Positions 28,162 to 40,779 of a stretch of 64,000 nt of DNA are shown here, piece after piece. This stretch comes from Candidatus Nanopelagicales bacterium. GTDB lineage: Bacteria > Actinomycetota > Actinomycetes > S36-B12 > GCA-2699445. Position numbers and translations under genes: made by a program. The notes beneath the pieces are model-generated. The model did no database searches, was not told the DNA's origin, and was given only the letters and a program-made list of their open reading frames with translations. The stretch is taken from the NCBI GenBank assembly GCA_037045355.1, contig JBAOHO010000009.1, positions 161,787 to 225,786 on the forward strand, given 5' to 3'. Position 1 is the stretch's first letter. Each line of letters starts with the position of its first letter.

Positions 28162-29154
28162 GTGGACATCGACATGGCGGCTTTGAAATCGCTCGTGCGG
28201 GAGCGCTCGCTCTCGTTGGACCTCGTGGTGACCAGCATCGAAGAAGCCCTGCTGAGCGCGTATCACCACCAACCGGGAGCCGCTGCGCGTGCGCGGGTCA
28301 CCTTGGACCGCGCCACGGGGCATGTGACCGTCTACGCCGAACAGGTCGACGACGAGGGGAATCCGGGCGGCGAGTTCGACGACACCCCTGAAGGTTTCGG
28401 GCGGGTGGCGGCGGCGACGGCTCGCCAGGTACTCACTCAGCGCCTGCGGGAAGCGAACTCCGATCGGACGTTCGAGGAGTTCTCCGCGCGGGAGGGCGAC
28501 CTGGTCAGTGGAACGGTCCAGCAGGGCCGTGACCCGGAGCTCGTCATGGTGGACCTCGGCAAGGTCGAAGCGGTACTCCCGGTCTCGGAGCAGGTGCCGG
28601 GCGAGGACTATGCCCATGGCCGACGTTTGAAGGTAATCATCGTGTCCGTACGCCGAGGTATGCGTGGGCCTCAGGTCACCGTCTCGCGGACCCACCCGGA
28701 TCTGGTCCGGCGACTGTTCGCTCTTGAGGTACCGGAGATCGCCGACGGCGTGGTCACCATCGCTGCGATGTCCCGCGAGGCGGGACACCGCTCCAAGATC
28801 GCCGTGCAGAGCAACAACCCCTCGGTCAACGCCAAAGGTGCCTGCATCGGCCCCATGGGCCAGCGGGTTCGGCAGGTCATGGCGGAGCTGTCCGGCGAGA
28901 AGATCGACATCATCGACTTCAGCGACGATCCGGCCACGTTCATCGGCAACGCACTCTCGCCCGCGAAGGTGACCGCCGTCGAGATCGTCAGTGCCGAGGC
29001 TCGGGCGGCGCGAGTGATCGTGCCCGATTATCAACTGTCCTTGGCCATCGGACGGGAAGGTCAGAACGCGCGCCTGGCTGCCCGCATGACGGGGTGGCGC
29101 ATCGACATCCGCTCGGACGCCGCGACTGAGGCTGGTACGCAGGCCGCGGACTGA
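28162..29154 (+). CDS. nusA: Transcription termination/antitermination factor NusA
   Basis: 330 residues from GTG 28162. The N-terminal RNA-polymerase-binding domain ([19 protein letters not shown]) is followed by an S1 domain ([22 protein letters not shown]) and two KH domains: [22 protein letters not shown] has the first GxxG and [19 protein letters not shown] the second. The acidic C-terminal repeats of E. coli are absent, as is usual in actinobacteria. It controls pausing, termination and antitermination. Four nt separate it from rimP. Confidence 0.95.
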   Translation: MDIDMAALKSLVRERSLSLDLVVTSIEEALLSAYHHQPGAAARARVTLDRATGHVTVYAEQVDDEGNPGGEFDDTPEGFGRVAAATARQVLTQRLREANSDRTFEEFSAREGDLVSGTVQQGRDPELVMVDLGKVEAVLPVSEQVPGEDYAHGRRLKVIIVSVRRGMRGPQVTVSRTHPDLVRRLFALEVPEIADGVVTIAAMSREAGHRSKIAVQSNNPSVNAKGACIGPMGQRVRQVMAELSGEKIDIIDFSDDPATFIGNALSPAKVTAVEIVSAEARAARVIVPDYQLSLAIGREGQNARLAARMTGWRIDIRSDAATEAGTQAAD

Positions 29155-29158
29155 CCGC

Positions 29159-29164
29159 TATACT
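29159..29164 (+). promoter_or_regulatory. Candidate -10 element before ylxR-infB
   Basis: TATACT, a close match to the consensus -10, lies 4 nt after the nusA stop and 15 nt before the ylxR ATG. The upstream region (about 29136-29141) has no convincing -35. It may give ylxR-infB an internal promoter and nearly leaderless transcripts. Confidence 0.4.
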
Positions 29165-29178
29165 GGGCGACTGGAACG

Positions 29179-29463
29179 ATGGTCCGATCCGTGGTTGAAC
29201 GCACCTGTGTGGGATGTCGACAACGTGATGACCAATCCGACCTACTGCGCGTCGTGGCTGCGGGAACCGCATTGGTTCCCGATAGCCGGGTGCGACAGGC
29301 GGGGCGGGGTGCATACCTGCACCTCCGCGCCGAGTGTCTCCATCTCGCAGAACGCCGCCGGGCTTTCCCGCGCGCGCTGCGAGTGGACGGACCCCTGTCA
29401 GTGTCCGCTGTGGCAGCGGTCGTGCAGCAAGAAGAGATGACCGTCCGAGGATCGGGAGATTGA
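29179..29463 (+). CDS. ylxR: YlxR/RnpM family RNA-binding protein
   Basis: A 94-residue protein from ATG 29179 (GTG 29191 is also possible). RTCVGCRQRDDQSDLLRVV and the GRGAYLHLRAECL block are the YlxR (DUF448) signature, with the basic binding face. The C-terminus has RRAFPRALRV. In Bacillus the homologue modulates RNase P; elsewhere it is a nucleoid or regulatory factor. Its place between nusA and infB is standard. Confidence 0.9.
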   Translation: MVRSVVERTCVGCRQRDDQSDLLRVVAAGTALVPDSRVRQAGRGAYLHLRAECLHLAERRRAFPRALRVDGPLSVSAVAAVVQQEEMTVRGSGD

Positions 29464-29549
29464 GATGAGCGCCCGATGACTTCCCAGTCATGAGTAAGAA
29501 CCCCTACCACTGACGGCTCGGACGACAACCCGGGCCAGACAGGAGAACC

Positions 29550-32267
29550 GTGTCGAAGGTCCGGGTCTACGAACTCGCCAAGGAGTTCGGACTCGAAAGC
29601 AAGCAGGTCCTGGAGAAGCTGAACGAGATTGGCGAGTTCGCCAAGTCAGCCTCCTCGACCGTGGAAGCCCCGGTCGCGCGCAAGTTGCGTGAGGCCCTCG
29701 GCGGCAATGCCGCTCCCACCACGTCCGCCCCCCGGCGTACGTCCTCGGGGTCCAGCGTGCGCCGGGCGGCGCCTGCGCGCCCCGCTCCCGCGCCCACCCC
29801 TACTCCAAGTCCCGCCCCGACACCGAAGGAATCGGTTGCCCCGCCCGCGGCGCAGCCGACCCCCGAAGCGCCGCGGGACGAACCGGCGCAGCCGGCGGCC
29901 CAGGCCGCTCCACCGCGTCCGACAGGTCCCCGCCCCGGCAACAATCCCTTCGCCGGTAACGCACCGACCCGCACTCCTCGTGCGGGCGCCGGCAACAATC
30001 CCTTCACCGGCAATCGTGGTCCGGGTGGAGTCGCAGGTGCCCCTCGGCCCACGCCCGGTTCGATGCCTCCACGCCCGATGGGCCGCCCGACACCCGACCA
30101 GATGCGGCGCGGCCCTGGTGGTCCCGGTCGCGGTCCTGGTGGTCCCGGTCGCGGTCCCGGTGGTTTCGGGGGGCCGAGCCGCGGTCCCGGTGGTCCCGGT
30201 CGCGGTCCCGGTGGTTTCGGCGGGCCGAGCCGCGGTCCTTCAGGCCCCGGCGGCAGTCGTGGTCCCGGAGGATTCGGAGCTCCGGGTCGCGGTGGTCCAG
30301 GTGGTCCGCCTCCCTTCGGAGGTCCAGGCGGCCGTCCGGGTGGCCCCGGCGGTCGGGGTCGCCCCGGGGGCAAGCCAGCTCGGGCTCGCAAGTCCAAACG
30401 CGCGAAGCGTCAAGAGTTCGACAACATGGAAGCGCCGACCATCGGTGGCGTCCGTATCCAGCGCGGCGATGGGCAGACAGTCCGGCTGGCGCGCGGTTCG
30501 TCACTGACCGACTTCGCAGAACGCATCGACGCGAGCCCCGCAGATCTCGTGACGGTCATGTTCAAGCTCGGTGAGATGGTCAATGCGACCCAGAGCGTGG
30601 ACGACGACACCTTGAAACTGCTGGGCGAGGAGCTCGACTACAGCGTCGAGATCGTGTCTCCGGAGGACGAGGACCGCGAACTGTTGGAGCGGTTCGATCT
30701 GGAGTTCGGCGAAGACGAGGGCATCGCTGCCGATCTTCGTGCCCGTCCGCCTGTGGTCACCGTCATGGGTCACGTCGACCACGGCAAGACCAAACTGCTG
30801 GACGCGATCCGATCCGAGGATGTCGTCGGCGGTGAGGCCGGTGGCATCACGCAGCACATCGGCGCCTATCAGGTTCACACCGACATCGGCGGTGAGGATC
30901 GCGCCATCACCTTCATCGATACCCCTGGTCACGAGGCATTCACTGCCATGCGCGCCCGCGGGGCGAAGGTCACCGACATCGCCATCCTGGTGGTGGCAGC
31001 CGACGACGGAGTCAAGCCGCAGACCATCGAGGCTCTGAACCACGCGCAGTCGGCCGAAGTTCCGATCGTGGTGGCGGTCAACAAGGTCGACAAAGAGGGC
31101 GCCGACCCCACCAAGGTCCGCACTCAACTGACCGAGTACGGACTGGTCGCCGAGGAGTTCGGCGGTGATGTGATGTTCGTCGATGTCTCCGCCAAGGCTC
31201 GCACCGGGATCCAGGAACTGCTCGAGGCGGTCGTGCTGACTGCCGATGCAGCACTGGATCTGCAGGCCAACCCCGATCAGGATGCACAGGGTGTGGCGAT
31301 CGAGGCCCATCTGGACAAAGGTCGGGGCGCGGTTGCCACGGTCCTCGTGCAGCGCGGAACCCTGCGACCGGGCGAGTCGATCGTTGCCGGTGACGCGCAC
31401 GGTCGCGTGCGCGCGATGCTGGACGAGAAGGGCGAGCCGGTCGACGAAGCCGGGCCGTCCCGCCCCGTCCAGGTCCTGGGACTCACGTCCGTCCCCGGTG
31501 CGGGTGACACTTTCCTGGTGGTGCCCGAAGACCGTGTGGCTCGGCAGATCGCAGCCACCCGTCAGGCTCGGGAACGCAACGCGCAGTTGGCGAAGTCTCG
31601 ACCCCGGCGCACGCTCGAGGAGTTCCTCTCGCAGGTCGAGAAGGGCGAGGTGCAAGAGCTCAAGCTCATTCTCAAGGGCGACGTGTCCGGCTCGGTCGAG
31701 GCGTTGGAGGACGCTCTGCTCAAGATCGAGGTGGGCGACGAGGTCTCGCTGCGCATCATCCATCGTGGAGTGGGCGCCATCACGCAGAACGACGTCAACT
31801 TGGCGACCGTGGACGATGCGATCATCATCGCCTTCAACGTCGGTTATGCCGAGCGCGTCCGTGACCTCGCCGAGCGCGAGGGTGTCGATGTGCGGTTCTA
31901 CTCCGTCATCTACTCGGCGATCGACGAGGTCGAGGCGGCGCTCAAGGGCCTGCTGAAGCCGGTCTACGAGACCGTTCGTACCGGGTCGGCCGAGGTGCGC
32001 GAGGTGTTCCGCTCCAGCAAGTTCGGCAACATCGCCGGATGTCTCGTGCGCGACGGGGAGATCCGCCGCAATGCACGGGCCAAGTTGTTGCGCGACGGCA
32101 TCCTCGTGTCGGACACCCTCACGGTCGCGTCGCTGCGGCGGTTCAAGGACGACGCGACCGAGGTCCGGGAGGGCTTCGAATGCGGTATCGGCTTGGGCGC
32201 GTTCAACGACATCAAGGTCGGTGACGTGATCGAGACGTTCGAGGAGCGCGAGACGGAACGCGCCTGA
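29550..32267 (+). CDS. infB: Translation initiation factor IF-2
   Basis: A 905-residue IF-2 from GTG 29550. The IF2-N domain ([19 protein letters not shown]) covers residues 1-50. A Pro/Ala-rich then Gly/Pro/Arg-rich linker spans about 55-290, including near-repeats of [14 protein letters not shown]. The G domain has G1 GHVDHGKTK (about 406-414), G3 DTPGHEA near 457 and G4 NKVDKEG near 511, followed by the EF-Tu-like domain II, domain III and the tRNA-binding C domain. It places initiator tRNA on the 30S subunit. The glycine-rich linker is long but typical of actinobacteria. Confidence 0.97.
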   Translation: MSKVRVYELAKEFGLESKQVLEKLNEIGEFAKSASSTVEAPVARKLREALGGNAAPTTSAPRRTSSGSSVRRAAPARPAPAPTPTPSPAPTPKESVAPPAAQPTPEAPRDEPAQPAAQAAPPRPTGPRPGNNPFAGNAPTRTPRAGAGNNPFTGNRGPGGVAGAPRPTPGSMPPRPMGRPTPDQMRRGPGGPGRGPGGPGRGPGGFGGPSRGPGGPGRGPGGFGGPSRGPSGPGGSRGPGGFGAPGRGGPGGPPPFGGPGGRPGGPGGRGRPGGKPARARKSKRAKRQEFDNMEAPTIGGVRIQRGDGQTVRLARGSSLTDFAERIDASPADLVTVMFKLGEMVNATQSVDDDTLKLLGEELDYSVEIVSPEDEDRELLERFDLEFGEDEGIAADLRARPPVVTVMGHVDHGKTKLLDAIRSEDVVGGEAGGITQHIGAYQVHTDIGGEDRAITFIDTPGHEAFTAMRARGAKVTDIAILVVAADDGVKPQTIEALNHAQSAEVPIVVAVNKVDKEGADPTKVRTQLTEYGLVAEEFGGDVMFVDVSAKARTGIQELLEAVVLTADAALDLQANPDQDAQGVAIEAHLDKGRGAVATVLVQRGTLRPGESIVAGDAHGRVRAMLDEKGEPVDEAGPSRPVQVLGLTSVPGAGDTFLVVPEDRVARQIAATRQARERNAQLAKSRPRRTLEEFLSQVEKGEVQELKLILKGDVSGSVEALEDALLKIEVGDEVSLRIIHRGVGAITQNDVNLATVDDAIIIAFNVGYAERVRDLAEREGVDVRFYSVIYSAIDEVEAALKGLLKPVYETVRTGSAEVREVFRSSKFGNIAGCLVRDGEIRRNARAKLLRDGILVSDTLTVASLRRFKDDATEVREGFECGIGLGAFNDIKVGDVIETFEERETERA
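30118..30242 (+). repeat. Gly/Arg/Pro-coding tandem repeats in the infB linker
   Basis: The coding DNA has many iterations of GGTCCCGGTCGC-type units. They include two copies of a longer block of about 50 nt (roughly 30139-30188 and 30190-30239), each encoding [14 protein letters not shown]. The array is in frame and lies in the disordered linker between the IF2-N and G domains. Copy number probably varies by recombination. Confidence 0.75.
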
Positions 32268-32276
32268 TCATCACGA

Positions 32277-32342
32277 GGCTGACCACCGCTCGGTAGTGGG
32301 CCATCGCCTGGGAGCGGGCCGCCGCCTGGGCGGTGGTCAGCC
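32277..32342 (+). promoter_or_regulatory. Long perfect inverted repeat in the rbfA leader
   Basis: GGCTGACCACCGC at 32277-32289 and its exact reverse complement at 32330-32342 form a 13-bp stem enclosing 40 nt. It lies in the 115-nt gap between infB and rbfA. No U-tract follows, so it is not a simple terminator. The loop and downstream sequence share GGAGCGGGCCGCCG-like repeats. It might be an RNA processing or attenuation element, or a protein site. Confidence 0.7.
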
Positions 32343-32382
32343 ACCTCGGAGCGGGCCGCCGGAAGCAGAGAAGGAGAGTCCC

Positions 32383-32814
32383 ATGCCTGATCATCAGGCG
32401 CGCGTACGGCGATTGGCCGACCGGATCAAACAGATCGTCGCTGAGTTGCTCGAGCGACGCATCAAGGACCCGCGGCTGGGCTTCGTCACGGTCACCGATG
32501 TCCGCCTCACGAACGACATGCGCGAGGCCACGATCTTCTACACCGTGCTCGGTGAGGAGGTCGATCGGGAGGCGACTGCTGCGGCGCTGGAATCGGCCAA
32601 AGGACACCTGCGCACCGAGGTCGGTCGGATCACAGGGGTGCGGTTCGCGCCGTCTCTGACGTTTGTACCGGACGCCTTGCCGACCACGGCGGCGCATATC
32701 GACGATCTGCTCAAACAAGCGGCAGAGTCGGACGCCGCAGTCCAACAGCAAGCGGCAGGCGCTCGACCCGCCGGTGATCCGGATCCCTACCGCCGGGAGT
32801 CGGACCAGGAGTGA
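32383..32814 (+). CDS. rbfA: 30S ribosome-binding factor A
   Basis: 143 residues; ATG 32383 follows AAGGAG at 32371-32376, and the longer opening from 32296 reads through the inverted repeat. RVRRLADRIKQIVAELLERRIKDPRLGFVTVTDVRLTNDMR (N-terminal helix and the conserved KDPRLGFVT) and LPTTAAHIDDLLKQA are RbfA blocks. It matures the 16S 5' end and acts in cold adaptation. Its stop overlaps the truB start (GTGA). Confidence 0.94.
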   Translation: MPDHQARVRRLADRIKQIVAELLERRIKDPRLGFVTVTDVRLTNDMREATIFYTVLGEEVDREATAAALESAKGHLRTEVGRITGVRFAPSLTFVPDALPTTAAHIDDLLKQAAESDAAVQQQAAGARPAGDPDPYRRESDQE

Positions 32815-33701
32815 ACGGGGTCCTGCTGGTCGACAAGCCGACCGGCCTGTCCAGTCATCAGGTGGTGGCCCGGATCCGTGGGCAACTGCACGAACGGCGA
32901 GTGGGTCACGCCGGAACTCTCGACCCCGATGCCAGTGGCCTGTTGGTCCTCGGTATCGGAGCGGGCACTCGGCTACTGAGGTTCCTGGTCGGTTTGGACA
33001 AGACCTACGCGGCCACGATCCGCCTGGGAATCTCGACGGTCACCGACGACGCGAGCGGAGACATCCTTCGCGCGCCGGGATGCGATCCAACGACACCGAT
33101 CGCAGCCGCCCTGGCCGAGTTCACCGGTCCACTCATGCAGCGCCCGTCGTCGGTCTCGGCGATCAAGGTCGGGGGCCGCCGGGCTCATCGCCGGGTGCGC
33201 TCCGGGGAGTCGGTCGATCTGCCCGAACGTCCGGTCACTGTGCACGACCTCCAACTGTTGGCAGCCACACCTCGAAAAGTTGCCGCCGTGGCAGTTCTCG
33301 ACCTGGACGTGATTTTGACGGTGTCCAGCGGGACGTACGTGCGGGCCATCGCCCGTGATCTCGGCACGGTCCTGGGCACCGGCGGGCATCTGGTGGCGTT
33401 GCGTCGCACTGCTGTCGGGCCCTTCTCGGTGGCCGACGCCACCGCCGTGGACCACGTCGACTCCACCTCTGCGGTCTTGCCCCTGGGAATGGTGGCCGAG
33501 CAAGTGCTGCCCAGCGAAGTGCTGGCCGACGACGAGTGCGCAGCGGTTCGACATGGCACCCGGATCCCCTGTGGCAGCGATGTCCGCGGCCCAGTGGCCC
33601 TGCTGTCGAAGTCCGGGGATCTGCTGGCGGTGTCGGACTGCTCGGATGGGCGGTGGCGGCACCGATACGTCGTGTCGTCTGCCACTCTGGACGGACCATG
33701 A
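32811..33701 (+). CDS. truB: tRNA pseudouridine-55 synthase TruB
   Basis: 296 residues from GTG 32811. LVDKPTGLSSHQVVARIR and GHAGTLDPDASGLLVLGIG contain motif II, with the catalytic Asp in TLDPDASG (about residue 41). TKTYxA-like DKTYAATIRLG and SSGTYVRAIARDLG are motifs I/III. The C-terminal region resembles the actinobacterial TruB C domain. It makes Psi55 in tRNA. It overlaps rbfA and ribF by 4 nt each, so the three are translationally coupled. Confidence 0.95.
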   Translation: MNGVLLVDKPTGLSSHQVVARIRGQLHERRVGHAGTLDPDASGLLVLGIGAGTRLLRFLVGLDKTYAATIRLGISTVTDDASGDILRAPGCDPTTPIAAALAEFTGPLMQRPSSVSAIKVGGRRAHRRVRSGESVDLPERPVTVHDLQLLAATPRKVAAVAVLDLDVILTVSSGTYVRAIARDLGTVLGTGGHLVALRRTAVGPFSVADATAVDHVDSTSAVLPLGMVAEQVLPSEVLADDECAAVRHGTRIPCGSDVRGPVALLSKSGDLLAVSDCSDGRWRHRYVVSSATLDGP

Positions 33702-34651
33702 CCGACTCTGACATCGCAGTGATCACGGGCCCTCCCGCAGACCACCAGGAAGATCCGACAGTCGTCACGCTGGGGGTGTTCGACGGCGTCCACCGCGGTC
33801 ATCGCTACCTGATCGCCCGTGCCCGCGCCGCGGCCGATCGTGCGGATCTGCCGCTCACCGTCGTCACTTTCGATCCGCATCCTCTGTCGGTCGTGCGACC
33901 CGAACTCGCACCCTTGCGACTGGCGACACTTCGTCACCGAATTCGCCTGCTGGCCGGCGCCGGTGTCGACAAGGTTCGGCTGCTGACTTTCGACCGGCAA
34001 CTGTCCGCCCTCGAGGCGCCGGACTTCGCCGCTCGCTACCTCGTGCGCGAGCTTCAGGCGGCCGTTGTGGTGGCGGGGGAGAACTTCCGTTTCGGCCACC
34101 GGGCCGCAGGAGACCTGGATCTCCTCGCGGCCATCGGTACGACGGCGGGTTTCGACGTCGTGTCCGTGCCGCTGGATGCCGACGAATCGGAGACGTGGTC
34201 GTCCACCCGGATCCGGGCACTGGTGACCGCTGGCGACGTTGCCGGCGCCGCACTAGGGCTGGCTCGTGAACATCGGGTGGAAGGTCCCGTCGTCGTCGGC
34301 GACAAGCGGGGCAGGACACTGGGTTATCCGACGGCCAATCTCGAGGTGGAACCGGGAACCTGCGTGCCGCTCGACGGTGTCTACGCTGGCTTCGCTGTCG
34401 TCGACCCGTATACGCCAGACGAGCGGCGCGTTCCCGCAGCCGTGTCGGTGGGAGCCAATACAACGTTCGGTGGCACCGAGCCGCGCGTCGAGGCTCATCT
34501 GATGGAACCGGGCGAATGGGACCTCTACGGCCGCGAGCTGGCGGTCGATTTCGTTGCGCGGCTGCGTGGGATGCACACGTTCTCATCACAGGCCGAGTTG
34601 GTGTCCGCCATGGCAGCCGATGTCGCGGCGGCGCGGCGTTTGCTGGCGTGA
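33698..34651 (+). CDS. ribF: Bifunctional riboflavin kinase / FAD synthetase
   Basis: 317 residues with ATG 33698 overlapping the truB stop; the longer opening inside truB was rejected. The N-terminal FMN adenylyltransferase domain has LGVFDGVHRGHRYLIARA (the GVFDGVHxGH motif) and VVAGENFRFGHRAAGD. The C-terminal flavokinase has GDKRGRTLGYPTANLE and NTTFGGTEPRVEAHL. It converts riboflavin to FMN and FAD, the cofactors used by GlpD and the FAD-binding oxidase at 43-47 kb. Confidence 0.95.
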   Translation: MTDSDIAVITGPPADHQEDPTVVTLGVFDGVHRGHRYLIARARAAADRADLPLTVVTFDPHPLSVVRPELAPLRLATLRHRIRLLAGAGVDKVRLLTFDRQLSALEAPDFAARYLVRELQAAVVVAGENFRFGHRAAGDLDLLAAIGTTAGFDVVSVPLDADESETWSSTRIRALVTAGDVAGAALGLAREHRVEGPVVVGDKRGRTLGYPTANLEVEPGTCVPLDGVYAGFAVVDPYTPDERRVPAAVSVGANTTFGGTEPRVEAHLMEPGEWDLYGRELAVDFVARLRGMHTFSSQAELVSAMAADVAAARRLLA

Positions 34652-34658
34652 CCGGCGA

Positions 34659-35267
34659 TCAGTCGTCGGTGTCGCCCCTGCTGAGCAGGTAACCGAGAGG
34701 GATCATACCGAGCAAGACCCATGAGGCGATCGAGGGCGCGAACAACGACAGCACCCCGACCCCGAGGAAATAGGCCACATACACAACGGATTTCCGGATC
34801 CGCTGGGTGTTCGGATCGAAGTCCGGCGCCTGCAGCGATGGATGCGCGGACACCCACCACCCGATCAGCGCGAGGAATCCACCGATCGCGGCGAGATTGA
34901 TCATGTACACCATTCCGGATCCCTGGCCGAACCCGTGGTTGGTCACCAACTCCGTCGTGAAGGGCAAAGTGATGATCGACAGCAGCCAGCCGAAGTTGAT
35001 CCAGGCGAGGACGTTGTCGTAATCGCCGATGGCTTCGAACATCCTGTGGTGGACCAGCCAGTAGTTGGACAGCACGATGAAGGAAATCAGGAAGGCCGTC
35101 CACACTTCCTGGTTGGCGCCCAACCACGTCCATGCGGATTCCGAGGCCTTCACCTCGCCCGCCAGTTCGGTCAGCGGCAGGATCAGCAAGGTGATGGCCA
35201 CCGCCATCACCGCATCGCTGAAGTTGACGAGCCGGTCGAAGCCGCGATCGGTGTGTCGACTAGCCAT
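34659..35267 (-). CDS. TMEM175-family (DUF1211) putative potassium channel
   Basis: A 202-residue membrane protein with ATG at 35267. It has about six hydrophobic segments. The first contains the family signature FDRLVNFSDAVMAVAITLLIL (split here: R...FSD...AITLL), where FSD lines the pore of TMEM175 channels. SNYWLVHHRMFEAIG is the conserved loop after helix 3. Bacterial homologues form tetrameric K+ channels without the usual selectivity filter. It lies alone on the minus strand between ribF and rpsO, convergent with ribF. Confidence 0.85.
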   Translation of the reverse strand: MASRHTDRGFDRLVNFSDAVMAVAITLLILPLTELAGEVKASESAWTWLGANQEVWTAFLISFIVLSNYWLVHHRMFEAIGDYDNVLAWINFGWLLSIITLPFTTELVTNHGFGQGSGMVYMINLAAIGGFLALIGWWVSAHPSLQAPDFDPNTQRIRKSVVYVAYFLGVGVLSLFAPSIASWVLLGMIPLGYLLSRGDTDD

Positions 35268-35428
35268 GCCGGATCCCCCCAGGTCCCAACTGGTAGATCG
35301 CAGACGCGCCCGTCCGTATCCGCGCCATCGTCGTCACCTCCGTCCCTTCCATCCACTTGCGGCTGCCGCATCCATTGCCGACTGGAGCCTAGTTGTTCCG
35401 CTATGCCTGGTTGGATGTAACGCCGCCG

Positions 35429-35458
35429 TTGGTCCCCCTGCTCGGTGTCGGCTACGCT
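35429..35458 (+). promoter_or_regulatory. Candidate promoter for rpsO
   Basis: TTGGTC at 35429-35434 and TACGCT at 35453-35458 are 18 nt apart, in the 276-nt gap between the divergent TMEM175-like gene and rpsO. The implied leader is about 80 nt, followed by GGAGG at 35532-35536 and ATG 35544. Nothing else distinct was seen in the gap. Confidence 0.4.
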
Positions 35459-35543
35459 TACCCCTGACGGTCATCGGGCGGGCGCCCGCTGACTCGTGTC
35501 CATCTACTCCACCGCGATGGTGGACTGCGCCCGGAGGTAACGC

Positions 35544-35813
35544 ATGGCACTGGATGCCGCTGTGAAGCAAAGCATCATCGACGATTACGCCACTCATCCC
35601 GGTGACACGGGTAGTCCAGAGGTTCAGGTCGCGCTGTTGACGCGCCGGATCTCGGATCTGACCGAGCACTTGAAGGAGCACAAGCACGACCACCACAGCC
35701 GTCGTGGTCTGCTGCTGCTCGTGGGTCAGCGTCGCCGACTGCTCAACTACCTGTCCGACCGGGACATCGCACGGTATCGCTCCCTGATCGAACGGCTCGG
35801 CATCCGCCGCTGA
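35544..35813 (+). CDS. rpsO: 30S ribosomal protein uS15
   Basis: 89 residues from ATG 35544. [26 protein letters not shown] and [29 protein letters not shown] (with the 16S-binding [11 protein letters not shown] stretch) are canonical; length matches the family. It is a primary binder in 30S assembly. pnp follows after a 150-nt gap, as in most bacteria, where uS15 and PNPase expression are linked at RNA level. Confidence 0.97.
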   Translation: MALDAAVKQSIIDDYATHPGDTGSPEVQVALLTRRISDLTEHLKEHKHDHHSRRGLLLLVGQRRRLLNYLSDRDIARYRSLIERLGIRR

Positions 35814-35963
35814 CGAAACCCACAACAGAAAACCCATCAACCACGCTGGCCCGCGACAAGATTTCGCTGTCGGTCCTCGGTGGTGGATTCCGGGTCAGAC
35901 CCGGCATCCTCGATCGAAGGCCGACCCAGGCGGGCTCGCGTGTTCGACAGAACAGGAGGACCC

Positions 35964-38171
35964 GTGGAGGGTTCCACAATCCAAACCGCCCAGGCCGTCA
36001 TCGACAATGGCGAGTTCGGCACCCACACCATCACGTTCGAGACCGGGCGCATGGCTCGTCAAGCCGGCGGCGCCGCTGTCGTCTACTTCGACGACGACAG
36101 CATGCTGCTGGCCACCACCACAGCCGGGAAGCACCCCAAGGAGCATTTCGACTTCTTCCCACTCACCGTTGATGTCGAGGAGCGCATGTACTCCATCGGC
36201 AAGATCCCGGGATCGTTCTTCCGACGGGAGGGCCGGCCGAGCGAGGACGCCATCCTGACGTGCCGACTGATCGACCGGCCACTGCGGCCCTCGTTCGTCA
36301 AGGGTCTGCGCAACGAGGTGCAGGTCGTCATCACGGTCCTGTCCCTGCACCCGGGTGTTCCCTACGACGTCGTGGCCATCAATGGCGCCTCCATGGCGAC
36401 CATGCTGTCCGGATTGCCGTTCAGCGGCCCCATCGGTGGGGTGCGCGTGGCGCTCATCAAGGGCCAGTGGGTCGCGTTCCCGACGCACGGTCAACTCGAC
36501 GAGGCCACGTTCGACATGGTGGTCGCGGGTCGCGTCGTCGGCGACGACGTCGCGATCATGATGGTCGAGGCCGAGGCCACCGACGCCACGGTTGAGCTGA
36601 TCGGCGGTGGCGGTGTTGCCCCGACCGAAGAAGTGGTCGCGCAGGGCCTCGAGGCCGCGAAACCGTTTATCCGTGCGCTTTGTGATGCGCAGAACGAGTT
36701 GGCCGGCCGGGCTGCCAAGGAGACTGTGGAGTTCCCGACCTTCCCCGACTATCACGACGATGTTTTGGCTGCCGTGGATGCCGCGGCCGCGGGTCCGCTC
36801 GCGGAGGCGATGACGATCGCAGACAAGACCGAGCGCAACGACGAACTGGATCGGGTGTCGGCCGAGGTTCGTGACAGTCTCGCCGATCAGTTCCCCGAGC
36901 GGGACGCCGAGATCAAGGCCGCCCTGCGCGCCGTGACCAAGAAGGTCGTGCGCCAACGGGTCCTGCGGGACAAGGTTCGTATCGACGGTCGCGGACTCAC
37001 GGACATCCGGCAGCTGAGTGCCGAGATCGAAGTTGTGCCGCGGGCCCACGGCAGTGCCCTGTTCGAGCGTGGGGAGACCCAGATCATGGGCGTGACCACA
37101 CTGAACATGCTGCGCATGGAGCAGCAGTTGGACACGCTGAACCCGGTGACGCGCAAGCGCTACATGCACAACTACAACTTCCCGCCCTACTCCACCGGTG
37201 AGACCGGTCGGGTGGGGTCACCGAAACGACGCGAGATCGGACACGGCGCGCTCGCGGAGCGGGCTTTGATCCCGGTCCTGCCGACCCGCGAGGAGTTCCC
37301 CTACGCGATCCGTCAGGTGTCCGAGGCTCTGGGCTCCAACGGATCCACCTCCATGGGGTCGGTGTGTGCCTCGACCCTGTCGTTGCTCGACGCGGGCGTA
37401 CCGCTCAAAGCTCCGGTGGCGGGTATCGCCATGGGCTTGATCTCCGACACGGTCGACGGTGACACCGAGTACGTCGCGCTCACCGACATCCTGGGCGCTG
37501 AGGATGCCTATGGCGACATGGACTTCAAAGTCGCCGGCACTCGGGAGTTCGTCACCGCCCTGCAGTTGGACACCAAGCTCGACGGTATTCCCGCGAGCGT
37601 GCTTGCCGGGGCGCTGAGCCAGGCCAAGGATGCCCGCATGACGATCCTCGATGTCATGGCGGAGGCCATCGATGCCCCGGACGAGATGTCGGAGCACGCG
37701 CCACGGATCATCACGATCCAGATCCCCGTGGACAAGATCGGCGAGGTGATCGGACCGAAGGGCAAGATCATCAATCAGATCCAGGAGGAGACCGGCGCAG
37801 ACATCACGATCGAGGACGACGGCACGATCTATGTCGGTGCGGCCGAAGGGTCGGCCGCGGAGGAGGCACGTCGCCAGATCAATGCGATCGCCAATCCGGC
37901 AATGCCCGAACCGGGGGAGCGCTATCTGGGGACCGTGGTGAAGACCACGAACTTCGGGGCGTTCGTCTCGCTGATGCCGGGCAAGGATGGGCTGCTGCAC
38001 ATCTCTGAGGTGCGCAAACTGGTCGGGGGCCAGCGGATCAACGCTGTCGAGGACGTCCTGAGCGTGGGACAGAAGGTCCAAGTGGAGATCAAAGAGGTCG
38101 ATCAACGCGGCAAGCTGTCCTTGATCCCAGTCCTCGAAGACAGCGACGGTGCGGAGCCGAGCGAGGGCTGA
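35964..38171 (+). CDS. pnp: Polyribonucleotide nucleotidyltransferase (PNPase)
   Basis: 735 residues with GTG 35964 placed behind AGGAGGA at 35953-35959; the opening from 35880 lacks family similarity. Two RNase-PH domains (first: [17 protein letters not shown]; second: [49 protein letters not shown]) flank a helical domain. A KH domain ([19 protein letters not shown], about 590) and S1 domain (from about 651) finish it. It degrades RNA 3' to 5'; in actinobacteria it can also make polymer tails. RNase J is also in the window. Confidence 0.96.
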   Translation: MEGSTIQTAQAVIDNGEFGTHTITFETGRMARQAGGAAVVYFDDDSMLLATTTAGKHPKEHFDFFPLTVDVEERMYSIGKIPGSFFRREGRPSEDAILTCRLIDRPLRPSFVKGLRNEVQVVITVLSLHPGVPYDVVAINGASMATMLSGLPFSGPIGGVRVALIKGQWVAFPTHGQLDEATFDMVVAGRVVGDDVAIMMVEAEATDATVELIGGGGVAPTEEVVAQGLEAAKPFIRALCDAQNELAGRAAKETVEFPTFPDYHDDVLAAVDAAAAGPLAEAMTIADKTERNDELDRVSAEVRDSLADQFPERDAEIKAALRAVTKKVVRQRVLRDKVRIDGRGLTDIRQLSAEIEVVPRAHGSALFERGETQIMGVTTLNMLRMEQQLDTLNPVTRKRYMHNYNFPPYSTGETGRVGSPKRREIGHGALAERALIPVLPTREEFPYAIRQVSEALGSNGSTSMGSVCASTLSLLDAGVPLKAPVAGIAMGLISDTVDGDTEYVALTDILGAEDAYGDMDFKVAGTREFVTALQLDTKLDGIPASVLAGALSQAKDARMTILDVMAEAIDAPDEMSEHAPRIITIQIPVDKIGEVIGPKGKIINQIQEETGADITIEDDGTIYVGAAEGSAAEEARRQINAIANPAMPEPGERYLGTVVKTTNFGAFVSLMPGKDGLLHISEVRKLVGGQRINAVEDVLSVGQKVQVEIKEVDQRGKLSLIPVLEDSDGAEPSEG

Positions 38172-38172
38172 C

Positions 38173-40715
<2,543 letters not shown>

Positions 40716-40779
40716 GGCACCTGCCAGGCGCGGCACGTTCGCGGTCAAGATTTCGGCGGTTCGCGCCGATGACAAGAAC

